A DNA stretch of 64,000 nucleotides from Parietichytrium sp. I65-24A (lineage: Eukaryota > Sar > Bigyra > Thraustochytrida > Thraustochytriidae). The position numbers were made by a program, and so were the translations under genes. This document shows, piece by piece, positions 51,918 through 61,062 of the stretch; position 1 is the first letter of the stretch, and every line of letters starts with the position of its first letter. Below the pieces are notes generated by a model. The model had not been told where the DNA came from. It worked only from the letters and a program-made list of their open reading frames with translations, and did not search any database. The stretch lies in assembly GCA_012862575.1 (NCBI GenBank), contig BLSF01000012.1, forward strand, positions 1 through 64,000, read 5' to 3'.

Positions 51918-53018
51918 ATGACAAACGCGAAAGGCGATAGATGCTACACTAACATGCGCCTCTCGGACGCGCACGTCCACCTGAACAGCTCGGGAGACTC
52001 GCGCTTCAGACCGCTAATAGTCGCGACAATTGAGGCCACCGAGGCGACCGAGAATGGTATCGAAAGTGAGGACGACGGTGGGAAGTCAAGTGGCCGCTGC
52101 GACGCGGACAAGGCGCCGGCTTTGGAGCTGCTTTGCGGGACGCGTCCGCTGGATTGGCCAGAAGTTTGCGACGCCCTGCGTGAATCCGATGTCACAGCTG
52201 CGAGCATTGGCATTCATCCGTGGTTTGTGGCTCATGGAGCGGAGCTGGGCTCTGCCGATGGGGAGCATTCGTTGGGCAGCGCACGTGCAGATGGAACAGG
52301 CACGGCGTCGTGGCTGCGACAGCTCAGAGCACGGCTTCAAGACAACGAAAGACTTGGCGTTGGCGAGATTGGCCTCGACAATGCATGCTTGCGGCAACCA
52401 AAGGAACTGAAAGGATGCCTCCGGGAAGAGTCGCCGTCGTTGCCGATGGAGTCATGCCCTTGTGTCGTCTGCCGAAAGGCGTGCCAGAAGCAGGTTTTTG
52501 AAGCGCAGATGGGCATCGCGATAGAGTTGAACAGGCGTGTGACGGTTCACTGCGTTCGAGCGCACGGGGCATTGGCTGAGGCGCTGGAGAGAGCGTTTTC
52601 AAATGCAGGCGAGCTTCCCAACGTGCTTTTGCATTCTTGGAGCGGCAGCGCAGAGATGACGCGCATGCTGGTTAAGAACAAGTCGTTCGGAGCCACCTTG
52701 TATTTTGGAACCTCATTCCACGTCAACTGCGTTTCGATTATGGCCGGTGTTAAAAATTGTCACGACGGCGAAAAGCCGTGGAAGGCCAACCACAAGTCGT
52801 GGGCTAAATTTTCACAAAGGATGAGAGCCATCCCGGGCAACCGCATGCTTCTGGAGTCCGACTTGAGCGCGCGTTTGGACCCTACGTGCCGAGCCAAGGA
52901 GTTATTGCAATGTGCAGATATCTGTGCGGATGCTCTCGATGTCTCGAAAGAGACATTCCTCAAAATGTGCGAGGACAACTTGAAGGCATTTCTCTGCATG
53001 GAGAGCATGGAGGCATGA
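51918..53018 (+). CDS. TatD-family metal-dependent hydrolase
   Basis: 366 residues from ATG 51918 (context AAAATGAC). The metal-binding and active-site blocks of TatD amidohydrolase-fold enzymes are in order: DAHVHL, GIHPWFV, GEIGLD, RVTVHCVRAHG, LLHSWSGS and LLESDLSA. TatD proteins are Mg-dependent 3'-5' exonucleases/phosphodiesterases linked to DNA repair and apoptosis-like DNA breakdown. Two features are odd: a polar insert of about 30 residues after the first metal motif (ENGIESEDDGGKSS) and a cysteine cluster before helix QKQVFEAQM (CPCVVCRKAC, about residue 180). The subfamily cannot be assigned. It lies 264 bp after the RJL gene on the same strand. Confidence 0.85.
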   Translation: MTNAKGDRCYTNMRLSDAHVHLNSSGDSRFRPLIVATIEATEATENGIESEDDGGKSSGRCDADKAPALELLCGTRPLDWPEVCDALRESDVTAASIGIHPWFVAHGAELGSADGEHSLGSARADGTGTASWLRQLRARLQDNERLGVGEIGLDNACLRQPKELKGCLREESPSLPMESCPCVVCRKACQKQVFEAQMGIAIELNRRVTVHCVRAHGALAEALERAFSNAGELPNVLLHSWSGSAEMTRMLVKNKSFGATLYFGTSFHVNCVSIMAGVKNCHDGEKPWKANHKSWAKFSQRMRAIPGNRMLLESDLSARLDPTCRAKELLQCADICADALDVSKETFLKMCEDNLKAFLCMESMEA

Positions 53019-53046
53019 TTGTTAATGGCGGTCCGTAAAACGCCAA

Positions 53047-53611
53047 ATGGCCGCGACAGTTATTGTCAATCCCCTTTCGGATAAACTGTCCGTGGTCGTG
53101 CTTCGAATTCACATGTCAATTCAGCTCTTGCTCGATCCGACAGCGACTCCTCAGGATCTTCAGGACAGAATCTTCAAAGAACTGCGTACCGGTATGTGGT
53201 ACAACTCTGCCGAGTCGGAAAGGATTCGAACATTAGGCACGTGCATCATGGCGGCATCTGCTATCAAGCTTCTAGCTAGCGAGCCGTCATTTGCGAAAGG
53301 GACCTTCCCAGCCACTGATCTTCACTGCCTGCACTCTCTCAGGCTGTGACTGCAGGGAGCTACATGGCAACAGCGATCTCATCTCTTCGACGTAAGCTTA
53401 TCGTGTGCCATCAGAAATGAGAGGGAGGAGAAGGCCAGAGAGGCGAATGTAAAACTCGCACACGACCACGACAGCTTTCAAGGCTTTCAACCAAGCCAAA
53501 TTCTCCACTGACGATGAGGAAAAGTACTGGCACTCGCACTTTCAGGAGTACAACAATGCGTGTCCAAATTCCAGAATTGCAGACCATGTCACACGGGTAA
53601 GGCAAATGTAA
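53047..53611 (+). CDS. small multi-exon gene, product unknown
   Basis: Model: exons 53047-53191, 53356-53391 (36 bp) and 53475-53611, with donors GTATGT and GTAAGC and acceptors ACTGCAG and CGACAG; all phases agree and give 105 residues. The last exon is clearly coding-like (KAFNQAKFSTDDEEKYWHSH, FQEYNNACPNSRIADHVTR). The first reads MAATVIVNPLSDKLSVVV and LQDRIFKELRTG. The middle exon is the least certain: exon 1 could instead run on to 53349 as a 100-residue frame, which would leave the last exon unexplained. No family recognised. It begins 28 bp after the TatD-like stop. Confidence 0.4.
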
Positions 53612-54131
53612 ACGCTAATGCAAAAGGGCAAATGCACGACGAGCCTCTGAGAGCAGCAATTACACTGGTACCATGCACGTAAAGTGCACCTCTACTGTGC
53701 CAAAACCCACTGTCAAGCATGTCAAGCTATTAGCAACCAGAAAGCACGTCCAACCTGTGGTCAATCAATCAATCGATCAACCAATCAAACAAACAAACAA
53801 ACAAACAAACAATCAAACAGGGCAAAGCTTTAAATAAAACAACAATACAACCCGCTGGACCAACTCATTTCCCATCAATCAAAAAACGCTCACCAAAACC
53901 AACACCAAATTCATCGAAACCCAAACTACCAGCAATTCACGGCTCGTGTCATCTTGCTTTGTCTTTCTTTCGCTGCGTGCCACTCCCAGACACTACTACT
54001 ATTACTACTACCACCAATAATAATACCAATACCAATACTATTAATCGTCTTAGTACTCTCGCTGCCAGCACTATTTATAGTACCTCTTAGCAGGCCAGGT
54101 ACACACCTGCCCGTGCAATAAAGAGAGAGAA

Positions 54132-54166
<35 letters not shown>

Positions 54167-54770
54167 GGCCATCCGATGCGTGTCGACTCCAAGACATTCA
54201 CACTGTTGCTACACTTAGTACTCTGAACTCTCAACTTTGTTGTTGTAGTTGCAAGTGGAAGGAAGACGTATTCAATTACATGGACCAAAAAACCAACATC
54301 TCAAACATCTCGACATATGACCATGACTCATCATGACTCCTCGCAGTCGCATCCACGTTCGAAGTTACATCAACTTGCCCTCTCTCTTTCTCCTTCTCTC
54401 TGTCTCTGTGTTGAAAGATGTTGAAAGAGTTGAAAGTACTATCAGTCTCAGAGTCAGTGGCTAGTTGGGAGGACGTGCAAGTTGCAAAGCAGAGGACATC
54501 AAAAGACTTGAACTTTGTTCTGAATCAATCAATCGATCAGCCAATCAATCAATCAATCAATCATAATCAATCAGCGGTGCTGAGTGCAGTGCGCGCATGT
54601 CAGTAAGATACTCACTCACAATCAGTGCTGCTCCGTGCAATACATAAGACATTGTGGTTGGTTGCCATCTCGCTCTCTTCCGCTCTTCCGCTCTTCTCCT
54701 ATCCAGCCTTCGCAAATTCGCAAAGGAGTACGCGCGGACCGGGAAGTTCACGCACAAGTAAGGGCAAAGA
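53612..54770. other. repeat-rich spacer
   Basis: Holds CAAT/AAAC repeats (53761-53819), a GA tract (54121-54168) and CAAT repeats (54522-54573), plus trinucleotide runs near 53995-54040. No exon recognised; the right end is the leader of the secreted protein gene. Confidence 0.5.
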
Positions 54771-57700
54771 ATGCGAGCTCTTGCTGCCGCGGCTGCGGGC
54801 CTTGTCGGCATTGTTGGCCTTGCCAGCAGCAGTGAAGCCCGCGAGGTCTGCGCCGAGCTGACTGCGACCGATGAAGGCTATGTGCGGGCTGATTTCCCGG
54901 CTGCAATCGCGAGGCTGAGCGCATTGAAGGTGACAGCAAAAGCGGGAACGTGCGACGTCTGGGCAGGAGCCACTCGAGCATGGGCGAAAGATGGCCCTGA
55001 GACGCAAACCACCTTGTTGGGGCTGGGCTTTGCCGCAGAAGCAGCAATCGTGGGACAAAGCAGCGTGATTTTGATGGGTGAAGCCGCGATTGGCGAGGAT
55101 GTCAAAGCCTTCTGCGTTGACGGCGAACTCATTGACAAACAAACCGAGCTTGCACGACGCAGAATGGCCACCGCGGCAGCCCCGGCTGTGGCTCCTGACG
55201 AGGTCTGCGCGACACCAAAGTCTGTGGTGATTCGTTCAGGCACCGCAGAAGGAACCGCAGACATGCTCGAAGCGCAGGAGCTGGAGTGGTTCGAGGAAGA
55301 CAGCGCCAGCATGATGCAGCTAACGCCGGGCAAGAAGGGAGGCGTGTACGAAGTAGCGTTTGAACTCAACTCGGACCTGCCGTCCGGATCAAAGTATGTG
55401 CGCTGGAAGTGGAATTTTAGATCCCTTACCCGCAAATCCCAGGCTTGGGAGGTTCAGCTCTACAACGTCCGAAGAAGAAAGTGGGAGTCTTTTCACAACA
55501 ACGCCGCCGTCACGATCGATTACCTGTGGACTCCGCAAATGTTCAAAAAGAAGACAAGCCAGGAAGTGAAGCGGTACGTCAACAGCGATAAGCAGATCAC
55601 CGCCCGGTTCTACACCAAATCGAACAAAGGCCGACTTGACCTCGACATGGTTTCTCTGTGTGCTATTGACCCGAGTGTGCCGAACTCCGATGCTGAGGAG
55701 CCCTCTGGGAACGAGGCAAGCTGTCCTTCGGTGGCCAACTCTGCTTTCGAAGCCTGGGCCTACCAAGCCACCATTTGCGGCATCTACATTGACAGTGACA
55801 CTTCTGCGACTGAGCGCGACAACATACTCTCAAAGCGCGTGGAAGAGGGCTGCTCGACGGTTCTATTGGACAGCACAGCCAGCAGTTATTACATGGAGGA
55901 AAGCGAGTTCGTGACGTCGACATTGCCGCACATAGAAGACGTGGTCGCTCGAGCGAAAGCAAAGGGCCTCAGGGTCGTACTTTACTTTCCCCTTCTGGAA
56001 TTGGTCACCGCAAACGGCAAAAAGCGCAGTGACAGCGCCGGGAAAGTGCACAGCGACTGGCTTCAAATCGGCCTCGACGGCACACCGAATACGTGGTATG
56101 GCGCGAAGGAATCCTGGGTTGGTGCAAATGATGAGAGCTCGTGGTTCGACCCTTCGAACGAAGAGTATCGCGCATGGCTTGGCTCAAGAATCAAGCGCAT
56201 AGTCGCGTCTGCCGACATCGATGGTATTTGGGGGGATGTACCAATTTTTTCTGACACGCTCGGCAAGTGGATGGGCGGTTCCGACGCAAACGCCGCTGAC
56301 TTCAAGAAGTGGACCAAAGCCGAGGGCCTTTGCAGCGGCGGTTGCAGCCTTCCGGAGACCTCAGGTGGAGTCGACGTTGTGGATGATCCGATCTTCAGGT
56401 ATTGGCTGATCTGGCGTCACAAAGTTTTGGCTGACTTCTTGCTCTCTATCCGCACCCAGATTCGCAAAATGAGCAGCAAGCTTGTGTTTTTCGTGGAAAA
56501 CTACGCAACGGACTACATGGATGCAACTATCAGCGGACTTGACGCCGCATGGTATTCGGATGACGAAAAGTATGCAATGTCCAACACCTGGGAGATTGAC
56601 AGCGTGAGTTCCGACAGGGGTATGCAGTACGCTTCTCCGGTGGACTTTGCAAACCAACTCATCATGCGCAAATTCGCACGCGGAATCGACGGTACTAAAC
56701 CCACCTGGGCCTTCTCCTATGGCTACAGCAAACTTGACGCTGGCCTGGTCCTCGCAGGTGCGCTTGCTACTGCCAACGCTCCGATGGAAACCAAAACTCC
56801 AACTCTTGACGCTTCCGTCAACTCTGACTTCCGCAAACAGTGGTTCACCTGGACCCGCGAGCACGCTTGTCAAATTCTGCAGACCCAGCGCGTTGCAACT
56901 GTTGGCATATTGTACAGCAGTAGCTCGCGTGATTTCTTTGACGCCTATCGCGACTGCTGGTATGGGATGTTTGTGGACTACAAGCGACCAAAACGTGGCA
57001 TGGAATGGTGGGCGGCGGAGAAGTACGACAGTGTGGCAGTGTGTGATCACTTGGGTGCCTACCGAGGAGCGGCGTACCAACTGCAGAGTATGCACATTCC
57101 ATACACGGTTGTTAAAGAGATCAACCTGGAGAGTTCGCACTTGTCTGGGTTATCCTTCTTGTGGCTTCCTAGCGTCGCGGCGATCAGCGAGTCAAGTGCT
57201 GCCGTCATCAATAAATGGGTCAAGAAAGGTGGTCGAATTCTTGCCACTGGAGCGCTCATCCCGGGTATGGTTGACGGACACGGTGACGCCGTCTCGGAAA
57301 GCTTGTTTCTTCCATCTTTCAAGAGCTTCCCCTCGAGTTCGGCTTCCTTCTCTAATTCGTACGGCTCCGGCGAGGCGATTTTTAGGGGGGACCTCGAGAG
57401 CGTGAATGCTTTCCCTCACTTCAAGAACAAAATTCAACCATACACTGAGGCAGCCCTTGGCGAGGTTATTGATGAACTGGTCGCAACTGATAAGATTCTT
57501 GAAATTGTGCTCGGTGGCGAGAATGTCTTCGCAGACGTAGGGGTGGCAACCAGCGGCGGCCAGAGTGTCTTTCTAGTCAACTACAATGGTTTGAAGCAAC
57601 CGATCAAGCAAGTCTTGCAAACCATCACCCTTCGCTTCAAATTGCCATCGGGCAAGAGCCTGAGCAAAGCAATTGTGTACACTCCTAGCGACGAATCGTC

Positions 57701-57800
57701 GGTCACGAGAGGGGAGGTTGAGGTAATCTCTCTTGGCAACAAGTGGGTGGAGACCACTCTTACATTGGATCAATTCAGCATGCTGACCTTTGCATTTTAA
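54771..57800 (+). CDS. secreted glycoside-hydrolase-like protein
   Basis: 1009 residues, one exon. A signal peptide (MRALAAAAAGLVGIVGLASS, about 1-23) sends it to the secretory pathway. Residues about 150-300 look like a beta-rich binding domain. From about 320 a TIM-barrel-like region follows: FEAWAYQATICGIYIDSD, CSTVLLDSTASSYYM, AKGLRVVLYFPL, SSWFDPSNEEYRAWL and DIDGIWGDVPIF, where the Asp in GIWGD (about 487) is a candidate catalytic acid. Residues about 700-830 resemble the beta-galactosidase trimerisation (class I amidotransferase-like) domain: VGILYSSSSRDFF and NKWVKKGGRILATGA. A C-terminal beta domain ends LDQFSMLTFAF. This order recalls GH42-like and hypothetical GH families; the substrate is unknown. 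Confidence 0.72.
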   Translation: MRALAAAAAGLVGIVGLASSSEAREVCAELTATDEGYVRADFPAAIARLSALKVTAKAGTCDVWAGATRAWAKDGPETQTTLLGLGFAAEAAIVGQSSVILMGEAAIGEDVKAFCVDGELIDKQTELARRRMATAAAPAVAPDEVCATPKSVVIRSGTAEGTADMLEAQELEWFEEDSASMMQLTPGKKGGVYEVAFELNSDLPSGSKYVRWKWNFRSLTRKSQAWEVQLYNVRRRKWESFHNNAAVTIDYLWTPQMFKKKTSQEVKRYVNSDKQITARFYTKSNKGRLDLDMVSLCAIDPSVPNSDAEEPSGNEASCPSVANSAFEAWAYQATICGIYIDSDTSATERDNILSKRVEEGCSTVLLDSTASSYYMEESEFVTSTLPHIEDVVARAKAKGLRVVLYFPLLELVTANGKKRSDSAGKVHSDWLQIGLDGTPNTWYGAKESWVGANDESSWFDPSNEEYRAWLGSRIKRIVASADIDGIWGDVPIFSDTLGKWMGGSDANAADFKKWTKAEGLCSGGCSLPETSGGVDVVDDPIFRYWLIWRHKVLADFLLSIRTQIRKMSSKLVFFVENYATDYMDATISGLDAAWYSDDEKYAMSNTWEIDSVSSDRGMQYASPVDFANQLIMRKFARGIDGTKPTWAFSYGYSKLDAGLVLAGALATANAPMETKTPTLDASVNSDFRKQWFTWTREHACQILQTQRVATVGILYSSSSRDFFDAYRDCWYGMFVDYKRPKRGMEWWAAEKYDSVAVCDHLGAYRGAAYQLQSMHIPYTVVKEINLESSHLSGLSFLWLPSVAAISESSAAVINKWVKKGGRILATGALIPGMVDGHGDAVSESLFLPSFKSFPSSSASFSNSYGSGEAIFRGDLESVNAFPHFKNKIQPYTEAALGEVIDELVATDKILEIVLGGENVFADVGVATSGGQSVFLVNYNGLKQPIKQVLQTITLRFKLPSGKSLSKAIVYTPSDESSVTRGEVEVISLGNKWVETTLTLDQFSMLTFAF

Positions 57801-58257
57801 GAAAAAATAGGTGGCTGGCTGCACCAGTCCACTCTTGATGTCGAAAATTGTGCACGCAAAGTCCCGAGCGTGAGGGTTGACATTTCTGGAAGCTCACGAA
57901 CGGGCCTGCTCCGCTGCATACCGGTACTGACTGTGAGTACGCAACAACCTCTCGAGAAATGTAAAGGAAACGAATGATCAATAATTTTATCTCTTCTCTT
58001 ACCCACTTTTGGTTTCTCCGCATATGGACATGCGTGGAATAAATAAAAATAGCAAAGCCCCCGAGAAAGCGATGAATGAAAAGGGCAACACTCGTAGAAA
58101 GTGAGCACCTTCCTATCCTGGCGGAGGCTTGAAGTTGAAGCGAAAATTTTGGAAAGGCGGTGTCACACTTCTGCAACGTGCCGAGCAGTAGTAGATGTCG
58201 ACGTCTCTGCTACGCCACGCCACGCCACGCCCGAGCATCGAAGACCCATTGGCGCAT
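57801..58257. other. spacer between convergent genes
   Basis: Contains GTACTGACTGTGAGTAC at 57924-57940, AATAAATAAAAATAG near 58037 and CCACGC repeats near 58210. No gene seen. Confidence 0.5.
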
Positions 58258-59277
58258 TTACAAGCGAGAGGAGCTCTCTCCAGACAGCGGAAACTTCTTC
58301 TTGAGCCACTTTGTAGTGATCTCATTGACCTTTTCAGATTGCTCCTGGAGTACCCAGTGCCCTGCGTCTTCAACAGTTGTCATCTCCAGGTCGTCGATCC
58401 ACTGCGGCATATGCTTGGTCATTGACGGGCTGAGGATGTGATCATTGGCTGCGGAGACCATCAAGCAAGGCACGCGGACCTTGTCTCCGGCGATTTTAGC
58501 GTTCCAGTGCCAATTGCGCTCCACATTGCGATACCAAGACAGCGACCCATAAAAGCCGCTCTGCTGGAACTGCCAAGCGTAGTAAGCGAGATCATGGTCG
58601 CTCAGTATCTTGCTCTTGGACATCTCCGCGGGGTACTTTGTCATAGCTCCGCCGTCCTTGGTAGGGAGCCAAGGCGACTCGAGAAATTTTCCAGTGGCCT
58701 TGAGATCCTCTGCCGAGGTGCCACGGATAAAGCATTTCACCGTTCTCTCATAGTCGCGCTCAAACTCTTCCTCCGCCTCCTTGCCCTGAAAGTAGATCTG
58801 ATAGTCGAATCTCCCAGGCTTGGCCAGCATTTTCGGCCAAGGGTTGGTCTTCGGGTGAGGATACATTGGCGTGCAAAACGCCATCACGCCCTTGACCCTG
58901 GACGGATGGTGCATGGCAAAGTTCCACACACACGTTCCGCCCCAGTCATGGCCGCACAGGATGACCTTCTCCACCAGCAACGCGTCCATCAGCGCGAGAA
59001 GATCATTCGTCGTGTTCTCCATGCAATACCACGCTGGGTCGTCCTTCTTCACTGGCGTGGTCTCCCCATACCCGCGCATGTCTGGCGCAATGACTCTGTA
59101 CCCGGCCATCGCCCACGGCACTATCTGCTTCCTCCACCCATACCACGTATCCGGGAACCCATGTACAAGCAGCAGCGTCTCGCCGGTCTTGCGGCACTCA
59201 GCTCCTGTGGCGGGCAGCGCTTCTACATAGTGCAAGTTCACCCCCGTCTCCAGTTTGCACGTGCAGTGCCGCAACAT
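58258..59277 (-). CDS. soluble epoxide hydrolase-like alpha/beta hydrolase
   Basis: 339 residues from a clear ATG. Oxyanion motif HGFPDTWYGW, nucleophile Asp in GHDWGG, acid Asp in SAANDHIL and catalytic His in EDAGHWVLQEQ are all present, as is the lid-domain YRNVERNW with the tyrosine used to polarise the epoxide. This set marks the epoxide hydrolase branch, which opens epoxides (for example of fatty acids) to diols. The protein ends SSSRL; SRL at the very C-terminus is a PTS1-type peroxisomal signal, so peroxisomal import is plausible. The leader carries the AGTTGCAAAG repeat. Haloalkane dehalogenase is less likely because the halide-binding Trp pattern is absent. Confidence 0.9.
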   Translation of the reverse strand: MLRHCTCKLETGVNLHYVEALPATGAECRKTGETLLLVHGFPDTWYGWRKQIVPWAMAGYRVIAPDMRGYGETTPVKKDDPAWYCMENTTNDLLALMDALLVEKVILCGHDWGGTCVWNFAMHHPSRVKGVMAFCTPMYPHPKTNPWPKMLAKPGRFDYQIYFQGKEAEEEFERDYERTVKCFIRGTSAEDLKATGKFLESPWLPTKDGGAMTKYPAEMSKSKILSDHDLAYYAWQFQQSGFYGSLSWYRNVERNWHWNAKIAGDKVRVPCLMVSAANDHILSPSMTKHMPQWIDDLEMTTVEDAGHWVLQEQSEKVNEITTKWLKKKFPLSGESSSRL

Positions 59278-59335
59278 TGTCGATCAGCTGCTCCCAATTA
59301 TCGCTCCACTTCAATTCAATTCACTTGAGTGGTCT

Positions 59336-59380
59336 TCTCCTTTCCAACTTTGCAACTTTGCAACTCTCCAACTCTTCAAC
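59336..59380 (-). repeat. AGTTGNAAAG leader repeat
   Basis: On the sense strand of the epoxide hydrolase gene: GAGTTGGAGAGTTGCAAAG followed by TTGCAAAGTTGGAAAGG, about 60 bp upstream of the ATG. Confidence 0.85.
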
Positions 59381-59428
59381 TGACCTGACACAAACGAAAG
59401 CGACTATGCAAGCCTTTGTCAACCACGT

Positions 59429-59462
<34 letters not shown>

Positions 59463-59861
59463 CATCTTTTTGGTCGGACCGAGGCGCTGTCGCTCTGGTT
59501 AGGCGTCTTGGCATCTTGCATAACTTGCACGACCAGGATCCACCACCGCTTTAATTGGCTTAAACATTAAGAGTCGAGGTTGGCGGCGTGCTGGGTGTGC
59601 TGGGGCGAGGTTGCTCTGGGTAACGGCGATGCGATGTGGCACTGACAATTGAGACAATTGTGATCAAAGTTTGCTGCGTATGTATGGTATGGATGGAGTA
59701 CTCGAGTACGCAGAGTCAGTATGTTTTGTTGGGAAGAAGCGGCCGGTTGATGGTCTTGGAACAGATTTGACTGGTTTTGTTGACGCTGCGAGGTGAACTC
59801 GGCAGAGAAGGGACCATGTTCGATCGTGACTGTGAAATGTATACAGCTTTGGAAAACTTAC

Positions 59862-59972
59862 TGTTATAATAAAACAAAGAAAGTATCCGCTGCTCTCGTA
59901 CTGTACTAGCACCGTACGGGTACCAGAGCCGATCGTGACCACCTTCAACTTGAACTCAGCCTGAGTCGTCAC
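59862..59972 (-). pseudogene. possible remnant of a Rab-like GTPase 5' exon
   Basis: A minus-strand frame without ATG reads TTQAEFKLKVVTIGSGTRTV then LVQYESSGYF and ends at a GTAAGT. The beginning strongly recalls Rab starts (FKLKVVxIGDxxVGKTxLVxxY), but the GK[ST] P-loop is missing, so no working GTPase can come from it. No downstream Rab motifs follow. It may be a decayed copy, or chance similarity over about 20 residues. Confidence 0.2.
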
Positions 59973-60297
59973 GGCGTCATGATGAGCATTTATCTCTCCA
60001 GAATTCTAATCTCTAGAGAAGTTACTACAGAACGAAAATAGAAGAGGGCAAGTTCCAGAGCTCGATTGGCGCAAAACGTTGCTTTATTTTCATTTTTCCA
60101 GCGGAAGTGAACGATAGTGAACAGCGGCAACCCCTCCCAGAGTGCGGTGCCTTCTTCCTGAGACCTTTTCTCGAGTCGAGAAGCTAGTAGCTAGCTTGCT
60201 GTTGAAGAGTGGCTTGCAGACATTACCAACGGGTGTTGCTACTGTTCAAAAGTCAGCGAAAAAGGAAAAAAGTAATTTGGTTATTTTGTGATAGTGT

Positions 60298-60993
60298 CTA
60301 CACGCGGATGGAAAAGAGTTTGGACCGGACTTCGGGCATAAGCTGATCAAAGGCGGTCTCCAGGCGCGAATCGAGGGTATTGTCGCACACGATGCGTCCG
60401 TCGTACGCCACTAGCTTGACTCCCCCGGCGCAGGCCTCCTTGCCCGACCCGTCAGCAGGTGGCGGCAGGCACCTTCCGGAAGGGTTGATCTCCAGCGTGC
60501 ACTTGGCAGTCTGGCCGGTGGTATCTTTAATGAGCTGCGCGTACCGCTCTTCCGCCTTGGCCTTGATGCCTTTGGCGATCTCCACATCGCACTCTCGCAC
60601 CAGCACGTCGACCTTGGACTCGTTGAGCTTGATGAGCCCCTGCACGATGAGGTCCTCCATCATCTTTGTGTACTTGGTCTTGTCCGAGGACACCTTCTTC
60701 ATCGCCTCCAGGGCGTCCTGCTTGACCGAATTGAGCAGCTCCTCGCGGACGCGCATCTTCTTCACGCGCAGCTCGGCCTCGGCGCGCGACAGTCTCACGC
60801 GTTCCTCCATGGCGATGCGCTTCTCCTGCTCCTTGATCTCGCTCTGGATCTTGTTCTTGGCGTTGTGGATCATCATCGAGCTCTCCAGATTGGCATCATG
60901 CTGCGTTTTCAGACGCAATTCATTCACCTTCTCCTTCGCTTCTTGCAGAATGAAGCTGCACATCTGCTCGATTTGCTGGTCGCGCTCGCTCAT
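60298..60993 (-). CDS. V-type ATPase subunit E
   Basis: 231 residues from ATG 60993 (MSERDQQIEQMCSFILQEAK), the usual length for the E subunit. Typical features: an N-terminal QIxxMxxFIxQEAxEK helix, a long charged coiled coil (to about residue 110), VREELLNSVKQDALEAM, and a C-terminal globular part with GGVKLVAYDGRIVCDNTLDS and RLETAFDQLMPEVRSKLF. Subunit E pairs with G to form the peripheral stalks that hold the V1 head on the membrane part of the proton pump. A leader repeat (GGAAAGTTGGAAAG) abuts the start codon, and the frame stays open through it, but MSER matches the family start. Confidence 0.95.
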   Translation of the reverse strand: MSERDQQIEQMCSFILQEAKEKVNELRLKTQHDANLESSMMIHNAKNKIQSEIKEQEKRIAMEERVRLSRAEAELRVKKMRVREELLNSVKQDALEAMKKVSSDKTKYTKMMEDLIVQGLIKLNESKVDVLVRECDVEIAKGIKAKAEERYAQLIKDTTGQTAKCTLEINPSGRCLPPPADGSGKEACAGGVKLVAYDGRIVCDNTLDSRLETAFDQLMPEVRSKLFSIRV

Positions 60994-61062
60994 CTTTCCA
61001 ACTTTCCAACTTTCAGTCTTTCCAACTTTCAATCTCTCCAATTTTCAATCTCTCCAACGCAG
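60994..61062 (-). repeat. AGTTGGAAAG leader repeat directly before V-ATPase E start
   Basis: Sense-strand units of GTTGGAAAG and ATTGGAGAGATTGAAA fill about 69 bp and end at the ATG. Confidence 0.85.

Larger units (their letters stand above)
59278..60297. other. spacer upstream of epoxide hydrolase gene
   Basis: Contains the AGTTGNAAAG-type leader repeat (59336-59380), (GATT)n at 59431-59462, a GTACTCGAGTAC palindrome at 59698-59709 and a possible Rab-like remnant at 59862-59972. Confidence 0.5.
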
